Positions 11,343-21,036 of a stretch of 64,000 nucleotides of DNA are shown here, piece after piece. How positions within the stretch are numbered: position 1 is the first letter of the stretch; each line of letters opens with the position of its first letter. Origin of the DNA: an uncultured Sulfitobacter sp. GTDB taxonomy: Bacteria; Pseudomonadota; Alphaproteobacteria; Rhodobacterales; Rhodobacteraceae. The stretch spans positions 2,501 through 66,500 of the forward strand of contig CAJJCJ010000003.1 of assembly GCA_905182645.1 (NCBI GenBank), in the 5' to 3' direction. The notes under the pieces were generated by a model, which saw only the letters and a program-made list of their open reading frames with translations, had not been told where the DNA came from and did not search any database. The translations under genes were made by a program, and so were the position numbers.

Positions 11343-12759
11343 CGATCAGAACACACGCGCGCAGGCGCGTCCCGCGACGGGGATTGTTCATCTGGGTCTG
11401 GGCGCGTTCTTTCGCGCGTTCGGCTGCGTGTATATCGCCGACGCCATGGCGGCATCGGGAGGCAATTGGGGCATTGTCGGGGTGTCCCTGCGCAGCCCCG
11501 ACACCCGCGATGCGCTTAGTGCGAGTGATTGGTCGTACACCTCCGTCAGCCTTGCACCCGAGGGTGATAAGCTGCGTGAGATTGCAGTGCTCAACGACGT
11601 GCTTGTGGCGCCGGAAAACCCGAAGGCGGTGATTGCCGCGATGGTGGATCCGGCCGTGAAGATCGTCACGTTGACCGTCACTGAAAAGGGCTATTGCCAC
11701 AATCCGGCAACTGGCGAGCTGAACCTGGATCACCCCGATATCCGGCACGATCTGGCCCATGACCTACCGGTTTCCGCGCTGGGGTATCTGGTGCGCGCCT
11801 TGGCGGCGCGGCACGTCGCCGGTGTCGCTCCATTCACCGTTTTGACCTGCGACAACCTGCCCGAGAACGGCAAGCTGGTGCGTGGTCTGCTGCTGGAGCT
11901 TGCGGCGTGGATCGATCCTGCCCTAGCGAACTGGATCGCGACTGAAGGGCGGTTCCCTTCCACGATGGTGGACCGGATAACGCCTGCCACAACGGGCGCG
12001 GACATTGCTCGTATTGCTACCTTGACTGGTGTCGTCGACGCGGCTCCCGTGATGCATGAATCCTTCTCCCAATGGGCGGTCGAGGACAATTTCGTTAACG
12101 GCGTGCGCCCTGATCTTGAGGCCGCCGGCGTTGAGATGGTCCGCGACGTGACCGCCCATGAACAAATGAAGTTGCGGATGCTGAACGGCACCCATTCGGC
12201 GCTGGCCTATGCCGGTTATCTGGCAGGTCACGACACCATCGCTGATACCATGGCCGATCCAGTCTTCGCCGACTACGTCCGCGCGCTTTGGGTCGAAATT
12301 ATGCCCACTGTCACAGCCCCCGAAGGCGTCAGCCTGACGGCATACGCCGAGGCGCTTTTTGATCGCTATGCCAATCCCGCGATCCGTCACCGCACATGGC
12401 AAATCGCGATGGACGGCAGCCAGAAACTGCCGCAACGCATCCTTAGCACGCTGCACGAAAATCTGGCTGAGGGTCGGAAAACTGACGGGCTTTGCGTCGC
12501 GTTGGCCGCTTGGATGCGCTACGTGAGCGGCACGGACGAGGCAGGCCAACCTATCGACGTGCGTGACCCTTTGGCCGACCGCCTGCGCAACCTTGCAGCG
12601 GGGCAGGACACTCCGGCAGATGTCGTCACCGCGATCCTGTCGGTTGAGGATATCTTCCCCGCGGATCTGGCCGACCAACTGCGCGGCCCAGTGTCTAAAG
12701 CGGCAGAAAAGATATGGTCCAACGGCGTACGTGCTACTGTGCAAGGGGTCACATCATGA
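11320..12759 (+). CDS. uxuB: Fructuronate reductase (mannitol dehydrogenase family)
   Basis: About 479 residues, a long-chain polyol/mannonate dehydrogenase that reduces D-fructuronate to D-mannonate with NADH. N-terminal GIVHLGLGAFFRAF is the nucleotide-binding motif, VTEKGYCHNPATGELNLDHPDI is characteristic of the mannonate branch, and KLRMLNGTHSALAYAG carries the catalytic Lys region. The start is uncertain: ATGs at 11314 and 11320 and TTG 11332 all lie inside the out-of-frame SDR remnant, suggesting a deletion brought this gene close to uxaC. It overlaps uxuA by ATGA. Confidence 0.9.
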   Translation: MEAGLPADDQNTRAQARPATGIVHLGLGAFFRAFGCVYIADAMAASGGNWGIVGVSLRSPDTRDALSASDWSYTSVSLAPEGDKLREIAVLNDVLVAPENPKAVIAAMVDPAVKIVTLTVTEKGYCHNPATGELNLDHPDIRHDLAHDLPVSALGYLVRALAARHVAGVAPFTVLTCDNLPENGKLVRGLLLELAAWIDPALANWIATEGRFPSTMVDRITPATTGADIARIATLTGVVDAAPVMHESFSQWAVEDNFVNGVRPDLEAAGVEMVRDVTAHEQMKLRMLNGTHSALAYAGYLAGHDTIADTMADPVFADYVRALWVEIMPTVTAPEGVSLTAYAEALFDRYANPAIRHRTWQIAMDGSQKLPQRILSTLHENLAEGRKTDGLCVALAAWMRYVSGTDEAGQPIDVRDPLADRLRNLAAGQDTPADVVTAILSVEDIFPADLADQLRGPVSKAAEKIWSNGVRATVQGVTS

Positions 12760-13928
12760 TCGAAAGCTGGCGGTGGTACGGCGAGTTTGACAGTATTCCC
12801 CTGTCGGACGTGGCGCAGACGGGTGCACGCGGGATCGTGACGGCGCTGCATGGCATTCCTTACGGTGAGGTTTGGCCACAAGACGCGATTGTCGCGCGAA
12901 AGGCGCTGGTGACGGAGGCGGGTTTTGACTGGGTCGTGGTCGAAAGCCTGCCCATTCACGAACGCATCAAACGCGGTGATGGGGATTTGTCGCAGCTCTT
13001 TGCCAATTACCGCCAGTCGATGGCCAATCTTGCGGCAGAAGGGATCACGACAATCTGCTATAACTTCATGCCGCTTCTGGACTGGACCCGCACCGATCTG
13101 GCCGCACCTGTGGCAGGCGGTGCCACTTGCCTGCGGTTCGAAGCGGTCCGCATGGCCGCGTTCGAGGTTCACATGTTGGGCCGTCGTGCCGCCGAGGACG
13201 ATTATCCGGACGATATACTGGCCAAGGCGGCCGCGTGGTTTCAGGCTGCTGATGATGCGGATCGCGCAGCCCTTCTGGCCGCGATCATGGCCGGGATGCC
13301 CGGCGCGTTCGACCGCTACGATGTGGATGGATTGAAGGCCGCGTTGGCCGCCTATGACGGGATCGGTCGCGAGGCTTTGCGGGCCAATTACCAACGCTTC
13401 CTCAACGAGGTCATACCCACCGCGGAAGAGTTGGGGGTGCGGCTGTGCGTGCACCCCGACGACCCGCCGCGCGACATTCTGGGATTGCCGAGGATCCTGT
13501 CGAACGGGGACGATCTGGAGTGGGTGTTGAAAGCCTACGACAGCCCTGCGAACGGGATCACTCTGTGTTCAGGCTCTCTTGGGGCGAACCCCGCCAACGA
13601 TGTGCCCGTGATTGCTGGAAAAGTCGCCCATCGCATCCACTTTGCCCATCTGCGCAACGTGCGCAAAGACCCTGATGGGTCGTTCGAGGAGGCGGCGCAT
13701 CTAGATGGTGACACGGACATGGTGGCGCTGGTCCGAGTGTTGCTGGATGAAGAGGCGCGACGCCGCGATGTGGGACGCGCCGATCACGCGATCCCGTTCC
13801 GGCCGGATCATGGCCACCACATGCTGTCCGACCTCGCGCGCGATCTGATTCCGGGCTATCCGTTGATCGGACGTTTGCGCGGTCTGGCCGAATTGCGCGG
13901 CGTGATGCGGGCGTTGTCCCATGGCTGA
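12756..13928 (+). CDS. uxuA: Mannonate dehydratase
   Basis: 390-residue TIM-barrel enzyme that dehydrates D-mannonate to 2-keto-3-deoxy-D-gluconate, the KdgK substrate. Typical segments are ESWRWYGEFD at the start, TALHGIPYGEVW, CYNFMPLLDWTRTDL, LCVHPDDPPRDILGLPRI with metal-binding His and Asp, and CSGSLGANPANDVP. ATG 12756 overlaps the uxuB stop (ATGA). Its end overlaps the next start by eight bases, so uxaC, uxuB, uxuA and the truncated uxaA form one translationally coupled operon. Confidence 0.95.
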   Translation: MIESWRWYGEFDSIPLSDVAQTGARGIVTALHGIPYGEVWPQDAIVARKALVTEAGFDWVVVESLPIHERIKRGDGDLSQLFANYRQSMANLAAEGITTICYNFMPLLDWTRTDLAAPVAGGATCLRFEAVRMAAFEVHMLGRRAAEDDYPDDILAKAAAWFQAADDADRAALLAAIMAGMPGAFDRYDVDGLKAALAAYDGIGREALRANYQRFLNEVIPTAEELGVRLCVHPDDPPRDILGLPRILSNGDDLEWVLKAYDSPANGITLCSGSLGANPANDVPVIAGKVAHRIHFAHLRNVRKDPDGSFEEAAHLDGDTDMVALVRVLLDEEARRRDVGRADHAIPFRPDHGHHMLSDLARDLIPGYPLIGRLRGLAELRGVMRALSHG

Positions 13929-14679
13929 GCCGCTGGTCCTGCACCTGAGCGATACAATCGCCGTCCTGACCGAGCGGGCCAAGGTGGGGGACGATCTGCT
14001 TGACCTTGGCGTGCCTTTGGCGGCACCTGTGTCGTCTGGGCACAAGGTGGCGCGGGTGGCGACGGCCGCGGGTGCGCCGGTGATTAAATTCGGGCAGTTC
14101 ATCGGCCAAGCGACGGTGGCGATTGCCGCAGGTGACCATGTTCACACCCACAATTGCGTCTTCGCGAATCCTGAAAAAGACTATGCCATCGGTGCCGATC
14201 TGGCCGCAGCGCAACGGGCGATCCCGCACACCGAGTTGCTGACCTTCAGCGGCTACGCCCGCTCGGACGGCCGCATCGGCACTCGGAATTACATCGCCCT
14301 CGTGGCGACTGTGAATCGTTCCGCCACTGTCATCCGCCGTGCCGCATCCGAGATCGTGGCGAGCAGGCTACTGGAAGACTACGCCAGCGTTGACGGTGTC
14401 GTCGCTCTGGCCCACGGAACCGGCTGCGGCATGGCCAACAGCGGCCGGGGATTTGATATTCTTGACCGTGTGCTGTGGGGGCATGCGATCCATCCGAATG
14501 TGGGCGCGACCGTGTCTGTCGGTCTGGGTTATGAAGTCATGCAGATCGCGGGGATGCAGCCACATTTTGGCACTGCGGGCACCGACCGGTTTCACGCGCT
14601 GACCATTCAGGACACCGGTGGTACCCGTGCAACGATCGACGTGATCAAGACGCATGTGGCGTTGTTGCATGGAGCATGA
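13921..14679 (+). pseudogene. UxaA-family altronate dehydratase, N-terminal half only
   Basis: 252 codons match the first half of a UxaA-family dehydratase: an SAF-like N-terminal part ending with AGDHVHTHNC, then GRIGTRNYIALVATVNRSATV and HGTGCGMA. Intact relatives, such as the gene at 23805-25313 in this window, are about 500 residues. The frame stops right where a degenerate IS5-family element begins, and no C-terminal half is found beyond the element. The product would lack much of the catalytic domain and is probably non-functional. Confidence 0.85.
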
Positions 14680-15660
14680 AGAGTTCGGAACGCGCCCTAC
14701 CCGAGACGGAATTCAGGCGGTGCGTTGAAAATTGGGGCGACCAAGCTCGGTCATCCGGTTAAGGGTCTGGACGCCAATTTTAGCCTCTGTTTTCTGATTT
14801 CCAAAGTTGCGCGCCTGGAGCTTGGGCCCGACGACGGCCTTCCAACGGCCGATCTGCGTCTCAATGCGGCTGCGCTGATTGTAGCCGGATGACTTCTGCT
14901 AAGCCATTCGACCATGGGCAGTTATGTCTGCAATATGGCGGTCACGAATGCTCAGGTTTTGGGCGGCGCTAGGGCTCAGGACCGCGTTCTTGGGTGGTGG
15001 GATCGTGACTTCGATTAACGCACTGAAGCGGTCGCTCAGAACCTTGATCTTTGGCTCGCCATCGTATGCAGCGTCCGCAAGAAATAGGTCAACCGGACCG
15101 CCGATCTGATCCAGCAGGCCTGGCAGCGCGGTCTGATCACCAATGTCATCAGTGGTCAAATCAGAGCAGACGATTTGGCCACTAACAAGATCAAGACCAA
15201 GACCAAGCTGCAGCTTACGCCAAGAGCGCCGTTTGCGCTTGGTTTTATGCTTTTGCTCCAGCTATTCGCCTTCGCCGAAGATCTTTAACCCGGTGCTATC
15301 CACGACCAGATGTACTGGTTCGGTGCTTTTGGACAAAGCTTTGGGAGACAAACTCAGCCCATTGCCTCTGCGTGACAAGGTCGTGAAATGCCGCGCTTCG
15401 ATCTCAACCCCCAGCAGTCCGGCGATGGAGCGCATCACGCCTTAGGTTTGCCGCAGTGGTTGCTTGAACACCATGCCAAAGGTCAGGCAAAGCTCAATCG
15501 CCAAGTCCGAATAGACAGCCTGGCCGCCAGGCGTCGTACGCGGCGCAGTTGGTCACCCGACGCTTTTGCTTCGGGATCTTGTCGCAACGATCAGCGTTGA
15601 ATTTGTGCGGCATTTATAGCATCCTCAAGAAGGCAGGCCGACACCAATATCAGTGGAGTG
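14680..15660 (-). mobile_element. IS5-family insertion sequence, degenerate
   Basis: The region between the truncated uxaA-like gene and idnD holds a decayed IS5-family transposase on the minus strand. Matching terminal repeats could not be identified by eye, so both limits are approximate. The missing half of uxaA is not on the far side, so the insertion was accompanied or followed by a deletion. Confidence 0.7.
14713..15613 (-). pseudogene. IS5-family transposase with in-frame amber codons and frameshifts
   Basis: Starting with MPHKFNAD at 15613, the minus strand encodes an IS5-type transposase: VDSTGLKIFGEGE, LTTDDIGDQTALPG, and SGYNQRSRIETQIGRWK leading to LGRPNFQRTA and TGA at 14713-14715. 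Two Trp codons appear as TAG: after GEGE (near 15262) and after GRMA (near 14902). The N-terminal third also changes frame. The DDE core is therefore interrupted and the gene is dead. Confidence 0.85.
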
Positions 15661-15705
15661 GGGGTCAATGCAACAACGCCCAAGGTAGACATTTTGAAGT
15701 GCGCG

Positions 15706-16740
15706 TCAGGTAAAGGCGATCTGAACCTTCATGGCTTGGCTGCGATCTTTAGCCATTTCGAACGCATCTATTGCGTCGTCCAAGCCGAATTTATGCGTGA
15801 TCAAAGGGGTGACGTCGATCAGCCCTTTTTGCATCATTGCCACGGCTGTTGCGAATTCGCTGTGAAACCGGAACGACCCACGCAGGGTTAACTCTTTGGC
15901 CGTGATCGCTTGCATCGGGATGGTCATATCGCCGCCCATGCCAAGTTGTACGAGTGTTCCCTTTGGGCGCAACGCCGCGACACCTGACGCAAGCGCCGCT
16001 GGAGCGCCAGAGCATTCGAACTGCACGTCGATCTGGCCTTTGCCAGCGGTGAAGGGGGCAAGCGCGTCGCTGTCACTCGCCAAGTTCAACACAACGTCTG
16101 CGCCGCATTTTTCGGCCATGTCGAGTGTGTAGTTTGACAGATCGGTCGCAATGATTTTCGCAGCTCCGGCGCGGCGCGCGGCGAGGATTGTGAGCGCACC
16201 GATGGGCCCACACCCTGTGACCAAAACCGTCTTCCCAACTAAGTCGCCTGCTTGGCGCATCGCGTGCAAACAAACGGCCAAGGGCTCTGCCATGGCAGCG
16301 GCTTCGGGGCTTAGGTCATCGGCGGGGACGCATTGGCTGGCGTCGACGATGAGCTCTTGGCTGAATGCGCCTTGGATGTGGGGGTAGGGCATTGCGCTGC
16401 CGTAAAAGCGCATGTTCTCGCAGTGGTTGGGTTGGCCGCGCAGGCAGTAGTCGCACTTGGCGCAGGGCCGTGATGGCGAGACCGCTACCAGTTGGTCGGG
16501 GACGAGCCCTGTGACGCCGTCGCCGACAGCTGCGATGTGGCCGGATACTTCGTGGCCCAGCACCATGGGTTGGCGAAGGCGCACCGCCCCGAAGCCGCCG
16601 TGATTGTAGTAGTGCAGGTCGGACCCGCAGATGCCACCGACAGCCATATTGATGCGGACTTCGCCTGCGGCTGGCGCTGGCACGGGGGATTGTTTTTCGA
16701 TCCGCAAATCTTGTGCTGCGTGAATGACGACTGCGTGCAT
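15706..16740 (-). CDS. idnD: L-idonate 5-dehydrogenase (zinc alcohol dehydrogenase family)
   Basis: 344-residue medium-chain dehydrogenase oxidising L-idonate to 5-keto-D-gluconate. Seen: catalytic zinc segment GGICGSDLHYY and GHE, structural zinc cysteines CAKCDYCLRGQPNHC at about 92-106, and Rossmann motif VTGCGPIGALT near 173-183. Divergent from the idnO-like SDR at 16816 with a 75-bp gap, the classic pairing for L-idonate use. The 3' flank abuts the IS5 fossil but the protein seems complete. Another sugar-acid or polyol could be the true substrate. Confidence 0.87.
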   Translation of the reverse strand: MHAVVIHAAQDLRIEKQSPVPAPAAGEVRINMAVGGICGSDLHYYNHGGFGAVRLRQPMVLGHEVSGHIAAVGDGVTGLVPDQLVAVSPSRPCAKCDYCLRGQPNHCENMRFYGSAMPYPHIQGAFSQELIVDASQCVPADDLSPEAAAMAEPLAVCLHAMRQAGDLVGKTVLVTGCGPIGALTILAARRAGAAKIIATDLSNYTLDMAEKCGADVVLNLASDSDALAPFTAGKGQIDVQFECSGAPAALASGVAALRPKGTLVQLGMGGDMTIPMQAITAKELTLRGSFRFHSEFATAVAMMQKGLIDVTPLITHKFGLDDAIDAFEMAKDRSQAMKVQIAFT

Positions 16741-16767
16741 GATTGACCTGACTTAGTTATGTACAAC

Positions 16768-16781
16768 TTAACCGAAGTTAA
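16768..16781. promoter_or_regulatory. Candidate operator between idnD and idnO
   Basis: Inverted repeat TTAAC-CGAA-GTTAA in the divergent promoter region. No regulator gene is adjacent. It shares AGTTAAC with the palindrome upstream of uxaC (9708-9715), so the same regulator might act on both; that is inference. Confidence 0.35.
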
Positions 16782-16815
16782 CGATACTTCTTCAAAAGCA
16801 CCAAAGGAAAAAATC

Positions 16816-17574
16816 ATGAGCCTCTCTCTTTTTGACCTGACGGGTCAGCGCGTTTTGATCACCGGGTCTAGTCAGGGCATCGGTTTTGCCTTGGCAATGG
16901 GTATGGCGGCGGCTGGGGCCGAAATTATCTTGAACGGACGTGACGCGAGTAAGCTAGCGCAAGCGGCAAAAGACCTTGGCGGCACTGTGCAAGTCTTGGC
17001 CTTTGACGTGACCGACCATGACGCAGTGCGTGCGGCAGTCGATGCGTTTGAGACAGAGACAGGCCCGATCGATATCCTGATCAACAACGCAGGCATGCAG
17101 CATCGTGGTGAGTTGGAAGAGTTTCCCGCAGATGCGTTTGAGCGGTTGTTGCAAACCAATGTCGCCAGTGTGTTCCACGTTGGCCAAGCGGTGGCGCGTC
17201 ATATGATCAAACGCGGCAAAGGCAAGATCATCAACATTGCGAGTGTGCAAACTGCCCTCGCGCGCCCCGGTATTGCGCCTTACACGGCGACAAAAGGGGC
17301 GGTGGGCAACCTAACCAAAGGCATGGCGACGGACTGGGCGAAACATGGGTTACAGTGCAACGCAATCGCACCCGGTTATTTTGACACGCCACTGAATGCC
17401 GCCTTGGTTGCGGACCCCGAATTTTCCGAGTGGCTGGCCAAGCGCACGCCGTCAGGCCGCTGGGGTAAGGTCGAAGAATTAGTGGGCGCTGCGGTGTTTT
17501 TGTCGTCGGCTGCGTCCAGTTTTGTGAATGGGCATACGCTTTATGTGGACGGCGGGATCACCGCGTCGCTTTAG
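16816..17574 (+). CDS. idnO: Gluconate 5-dehydrogenase / 5-keto-gluconate reductase (SDR)
   Basis: 252-residue classical SDR. TGSSQGIGFA at about 17-26 binds NAD(P), INNAG lies mid-protein, and the catalytic motif is YTATKGAVG after ASVQTALARPGIAP. It reduces 5-keto-D-gluconate to D-gluconate, following IdnD. ATG 16816 is preceded by AAAGGA; the frame is open further upstream but that part is not SDR-like. Divergent partner idnD supports the role; the exact substrate is inferred. Confidence 0.85.
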   Translation: MSLSLFDLTGQRVLITGSSQGIGFALAMGMAAAGAEIILNGRDASKLAQAAKDLGGTVQVLAFDVTDHDAVRAAVDAFETETGPIDILINNAGMQHRGELEEFPADAFERLLQTNVASVFHVGQAVARHMIKRGKGKIINIASVQTALARPGIAPYTATKGAVGNLTKGMATDWAKHGLQCNAIAPGYFDTPLNAALVADPEFSEWLAKRTPSGRWGKVEELVGAAVFLSSAASSFVNGHTLYVDGGITASL

Positions 17575-18161
17575 GTCTGCGACCAAAGCGCCAGACCGAC
17601 CGCGACCAGCATCGACAGCGCCATCGCGATGTTCACGCGGCGTTGCGCCTGCGGGCCAAGGTCAAGGCGGCGTAAGCTGATCCCCGCGCCAAGCCAGCCA
17701 AGGTGCAAGGGTATCCAGATCAGGTTCATGATCAGCAGTTTGATCGCCGTCTCTAGCCATAGGGCGTCGGGCATAAAGCTAAAGCCGGTGAACAAAGTTG
17801 TGTTCACGACATAGGCTTTGGGGTTGATCGGTTGCAGGGCCAAACCGTTCCAAAACCCCAGCGGCGTGCGGGCCTCGATAAAGCCAATTTGCGCGCCCGC
17901 GCTGGCGATGCGCCACGCGAGCCACAGTAGGTATCCGAGTGAGGCGATCAGCAGTGTTGTGCGTAGCCACGGCAAGGCAAGTGCGGTTGCTGCGACGCCT
18001 GAGATCACAAGCATCGCCACCAAATTACTGCCCGCAAATAGCCCTGCGACGTAGGCCAGCCCGTTACGGTAGCCATAGGCCGCACCGACGCCTGCGGTCG
18101 ATAAAACACCCGGACCAGGGGAGATGATCAGGAAGAAAACAGCAGCGGCGAAGGCGAGCAT
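17571..18161 (-). CDS. LysE/RhtB-family exporter
   Basis: 196-residue membrane protein with about six hydrophobic segments. N-terminal FFLIISPGPGVLSTAGVGAAYGYRNG is the LysE/RhtB signature; LQPINPKAYV is also typical. Family members export amino acids or derivatives. ATG 18161 overlaps the stop of the upstream enolase-superfamily gene (TGATG), so it is the last gene of a six-gene leftward operon. Its 3' end overlaps the idnO end by four bases. Substrate is unknown; in this context removal of an organic-acid or amino-acid by-product is possible. Confidence 0.83.
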   Translation of the reverse strand: MLAFAAAVFFLIISPGPGVLSTAGVGAAYGYRNGLAYVAGLFAGSNLVAMLVISGVAATALALPWLRTTLLIASLGYLLWLAWRIASAGAQIGFIEARTPLGFWNGLALQPINPKAYVVNTTLFTGFSFMPDALWLETAIKLLIMNLIWIPLHLGWLGAGISLRRLDLGPQAQRRVNIAMALSMLVAVGLALWSQT

Positions 18162-19252
18162 CAGGTGACCTCGTGCGGGGTCAGTTTTGGCCAATCGAAC
18201 GTGACGCCAATGCCAGCCATATCAGGGGCTACGGCGCGTTGATTTTCGACTACCAGCGGGCGCGTGGTGTAACGGTCGATGGGAAAGCTGTGCACTTCAA
18301 GCCAGCCGCCATGCGCCTGAGATGACACCAGCGAAACGTGCAATTCCTGCATCCCGTGCGAACAGACAGGCACGTCGATGCCGCTTGTCATTTCAGCGAC
18401 TTTGAGCCAGCCCGTGATACCACCGCAGTTGGAGGCATCAGGTTGGATAAAACCTAGATTGCCTTGGGCCAGAGCCATTTCAAATTCATGGATTGTGTGC
18501 AGGTTTTCACCTTGCGCGACCGCCATGCCAGAGGCGTTTGCGACCTCGGCGTAACCTGCGTAATCGTCAGGGATGATGGGTTCTTCGAACCAGAGGATGT
18601 TTTGATCTTTGACCGCTAGGGCCAGTTCAATCGCCTGTGCACGGGTGAGTGAATAATTTGCGTCGATCATGAAGGCCGCGTCGGGTCCGATCTGCGCACG
18701 CACGGCGCGAATGCGGGCGATGTCGTCGGCCATATCAGGTTGGCCGATCTTTATTTTGGCGCCGCCAAGGCCTGCGTCGATGTAGCTTTGCACATGGGTC
18801 AAAAGTTTGGGCAGGGGATAGGCCAGATCAATGCCGCCGCCGTAGGCCTTGCAGGTTTTGCGAGCGCCTCCTGCGACTTGCCACAAGGGTTGATCCAACG
18901 CCTGGCAGCGCAAATCCCAAAGGGCGATGTCGATGGCCGAAATTGCAAAGCTGGCAATACCGCCGCGCCCGACGTAGTGCACATGCCATTGCATCGCGTC
19001 GTGCAGCGCCTCGACGTCGCCGGCATCAAGTCCGACAAGCATTGGCGCAAGGTCATGGGTGATCATGGCCGCTGTCGCATGACCGCCGCGCCCACCGTTG
19101 TAGGAATAGCCTGTGCCACTGCGCCCGTCGTTCAGCGTGACGGTCGCAGTGATCAGGTGGAAATGCGTGTGGTCGCCGTGCTTGGCGTCCACCAGCACTT
19201 CGTCGAGTGGGACGGCGAACAGTCGTGCTGTGACGGCTGTGATCCGCGCCAT
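18161..19252 (-). CDS. Mandelate racemase/muconate lactonizing enzyme family sugar-acid dehydratase
   Basis: 363-residue member of the enolase superfamily. Seen: the KIKIG lysine motif (KxK), metal ligands in MIDANYS, WFEEPI and GENLH, then the Asp of QPDASNCGG and the His of CSHGMQELH forming the His-Asp dyad of the mandelate racemase subgroup. Such enzymes abstract the alpha proton of sugar acids, mostly as dehydratases. It follows a 2-hydroxyacid dehydrogenase gene in the same operon and precedes the LysE gene. Specificity (fuconate, galactarate, talarate or other acid) cannot be told from sequence. Confidence 0.83.
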   Translation of the reverse strand: MARITAVTARLFAVPLDEVLVDAKHGDHTHFHLITATVTLNDGRSGTGYSYNGGRGGHATAAMITHDLAPMLVGLDAGDVEALHDAMQWHVHYVGRGGIASFAISAIDIALWDLRCQALDQPLWQVAGGARKTCKAYGGGIDLAYPLPKLLTHVQSYIDAGLGGAKIKIGQPDMADDIARIRAVRAQIGPDAAFMIDANYSLTRAQAIELALAVKDQNILWFEEPIIPDDYAGYAEVANASGMAVAQGENLHTIHEFEMALAQGNLGFIQPDASNCGGITGWLKVAEMTSGIDVPVCSHGMQELHVSLVSSQAHGGWLEVHSFPIDRYTTRPLVVENQRAVAPDMAGIGVTFDWPKLTPHEVT

Positions 19253-19256
19253 TTCG

Positions 19257-20186
19257 CTACATCCCGTCGCATTCTGGCACCGGGCTGATCACGGTGCCGT
19301 CGCTGAGATGCTGCAACAAATTGTCAACCGTCAGCGCCCCCATCGCGGCGCGGGTTTCAACCGTTCCGCTCCCGACGTGCGGCAACAGAACCGTGTTGGG
19401 CAGATCGCGCAGCGCTTGAGGTACATGCGGTTCTGCGGCGAACACGTCCAGGCCTGCCCAGCCGAGCGCGCCAGATCGCAAGGCGGCGATCATCGCGTCC
19501 TCGTCCACGACAGACCCGCGCGCGACGTTGATCAAGGTGCCTTGTGGACCAAGTGCTGCCAACACATCGGCGTTGACGATTTTGTTCGTCGCAGGACCGC
19601 CCGGCGTGATGCAGACCAGAACGTCACAGTCCACGGCCATCGTTTTGAGGTCGTCGTAGTATTTGTAAGCGACGTCTTTTTTGCTGCGGCTGTGGTAGAC
19701 GATTGTGGGGGTCCATGGCGCGATTTTATCGGCGATCGCTTGGCCAATGCGACCGAGACCCAGAATGCCGATGGTTTGATTATCCGCCGAGCGGGTGAGG
19801 GGGGCGTTGCCCTTGGCCTCCCACGCGCCGGAACGCACATAGGCATCGTCGCGCACAGCTTCGCGGTAGCAGGCGAGCATCAGCAAAACAGCCGTGGTGG
19901 CGACTTCGGCGTTCAGCACATTCGGTGTATGCGTGACGACGATGCCGCGTTTCACGGCTTCGGTTGTGTCGATGGCGTCGTAACCCACGCCGTAGCACGA
20001 GATGTGCTTTAGGTTGGGCAAGGACGCCATAATATCGGGTTTGATCCCGTCGTGACCGTTGGTGCAAACATGGGTAATCTTGTCGGCGGGGTAGCCGCCA
20101 TCCGCCAGTTTGTGGATGGTGAATTTATCCGCCATCCGCTCCAGCATTTTATCGGTGGCCCCGCCGATGAGCAAAAGATCAGGCAT
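19257..20186 (-). CDS. D-isomer-specific 2-hydroxyacid dehydrogenase
   Basis: 309-residue NAD(P)-dependent reductase. [13 protein letters not shown] near the middle is the nucleotide-binding motif; the catalytic Arg, Glu and His lie in [21 protein letters not shown] and LLPHVGSGT. It resembles glyoxylate/hydroxypyruvate reductases (GhrB type) and 2-ketogluconate reductases. It overlaps the upstream FAH gene by eight bases, so it is translationally coupled to a sugar-acid operon and may reduce a 2-keto acid product such as pyruvate-level or glycolaldehyde-derived intermediates. Confidence 0.85.
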   Translation of the reverse strand: MPDLLLIGGATDKMLERMADKFTIHKLADGGYPADKITHVCTNGHDGIKPDIMASLPNLKHISCYGVGYDAIDTTEAVKRGIVVTHTPNVLNAEVATTAVLLMLACYREAVRDDAYVRSGAWEAKGNAPLTRSADNQTIGILGLGRIGQAIADKIAPWTPTIVYHSRSKKDVAYKYYDDLKTMAVDCDVLVCITPGGPATNKIVNADVLAALGPQGTLINVARGSVVDEDAMIAALRSGALGWAGLDVFAAEPHVPQALRDLPNTVLLPHVGSGTVETRAAMGALTVDNLLQHLSDGTVISPVPECDGM

Positions 20187-21024
20187 CTTGACCGACCTCC
20201 TGTCGCTGCTGGCCGAGGCCTTGGATCGTCAGTTCCATCACATCGCCAACCTTAAGGTAAATCGGTTCAGGCTTCATGCCCATCGCCACACCCGGAGGCG
20301 TGCCCGTGGTGATCACATCGCCCGGATGCAGGGTCATCAAGCCGCTCAGGTGTTCGATGATTTCGGCCACGGTGAAGATCATCGTCGATGTGTTTCCAGT
20401 CTGCATCCGCTTGCCGTTCACATCGAGCGACATAGCAAGGTTTTGCGGATCGGCTACTTCATCACGGGTCACCAGCCACGGACCTGTCGGGCCAAATGTG
20501 TCGCAGGATTTACCCTTGGTCCATTGTCCTGTCAGTTGCGTTTGAAAGTGCCGCTCGCTGACGTCGTTGATTACGCAGTAGCCCGCGACATGGTCCAGCG
20601 CGTTTTCTTTGCTGACGTATTTGGCTGTCTTGCCGATGACGACACCCAGCTCGACTTCCCAGTCGGTGTGGGTTGAGCCGCGCGGCATGACCACGTCGTC
20701 ATTGGGGCCGACGACTGCGGAGTTGGCTTTGAAGAACAGGATCGGATGCTCGGGGATTGCCGCACCGGTTTCGGCGGCGTGGTCAGAGTAGTTCAGACCG
20801 ATGCACAGGAACTTGCCGATGTTGCCAACACAGGCACCGAGGCGTGGGGTGCCGCTGACGGTGGGCAGGGTGCTGGGGTCAAGGCTGCGCAGTTTATCCA
20901 GTGTCGCGTCGTCCAACATATCGCCCGTGATGTCAGCCACATGGGCCGACAGATCGCGCAAGGTATCGCCGTCCATCAGGCCAGCTTTTTCTGCGCCTAT
21001 GTCTCCGTAACGTGCAAGTTTCAT
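20179..21024 (-). CDS. Fumarylacetoacetate hydrolase-family enzyme, 2,4-diketo-3-deoxy-L-fuconate hydrolase-like
   Basis: 281 residues with the full FAH fold: GLNYSDHAAETG, ILFFKANSAVVGPND, then the metal-binding WEVELGVVIGK segment, and ITTGTPPGVAMGMKP. In L-fucose-type oxidative pathways this enzyme splits 2,4-diketo-3-deoxy-L-fuconate into pyruvate and L-lactate. The neighbours (2-keto-3-deoxy-L-fuconate-dehydrogenase-like SDR and an IlvD/Edd dehydratase) fit that route. Ureidoglycolate-lyase-like and other FAH activities remain possible. Confidence 0.83.
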   Translation of the reverse strand: MKLARYGDIGAEKAGLMDGDTLRDLSAHVADITGDMLDDATLDKLRSLDPSTLPTVSGTPRLGACVGNIGKFLCIGLNYSDHAAETGAAIPEHPILFFKANSAVVGPNDDVVMPRGSTHTDWEVELGVVIGKTAKYVSKENALDHVAGYCVINDVSERHFQTQLTGQWTKGKSCDTFGPTGPWLVTRDEVADPQNLAMSLDVNGKRMQTGNTSTMIFTVAEIIEHLSGLMTLHPGDVITTGTPPGVAMGMKPEPIYLKVGDVMELTIQGLGQQRQEVGQDA

Positions 21025-21036
21025 TGTTTTTTCCTT

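Noticed and set aside
11923..13454. Long minus-strand frames of 273 and 311 codons
   Set aside because: They are mirror frames of the well-supported uxuB and uxuA genes, caused by high GC at third positions.
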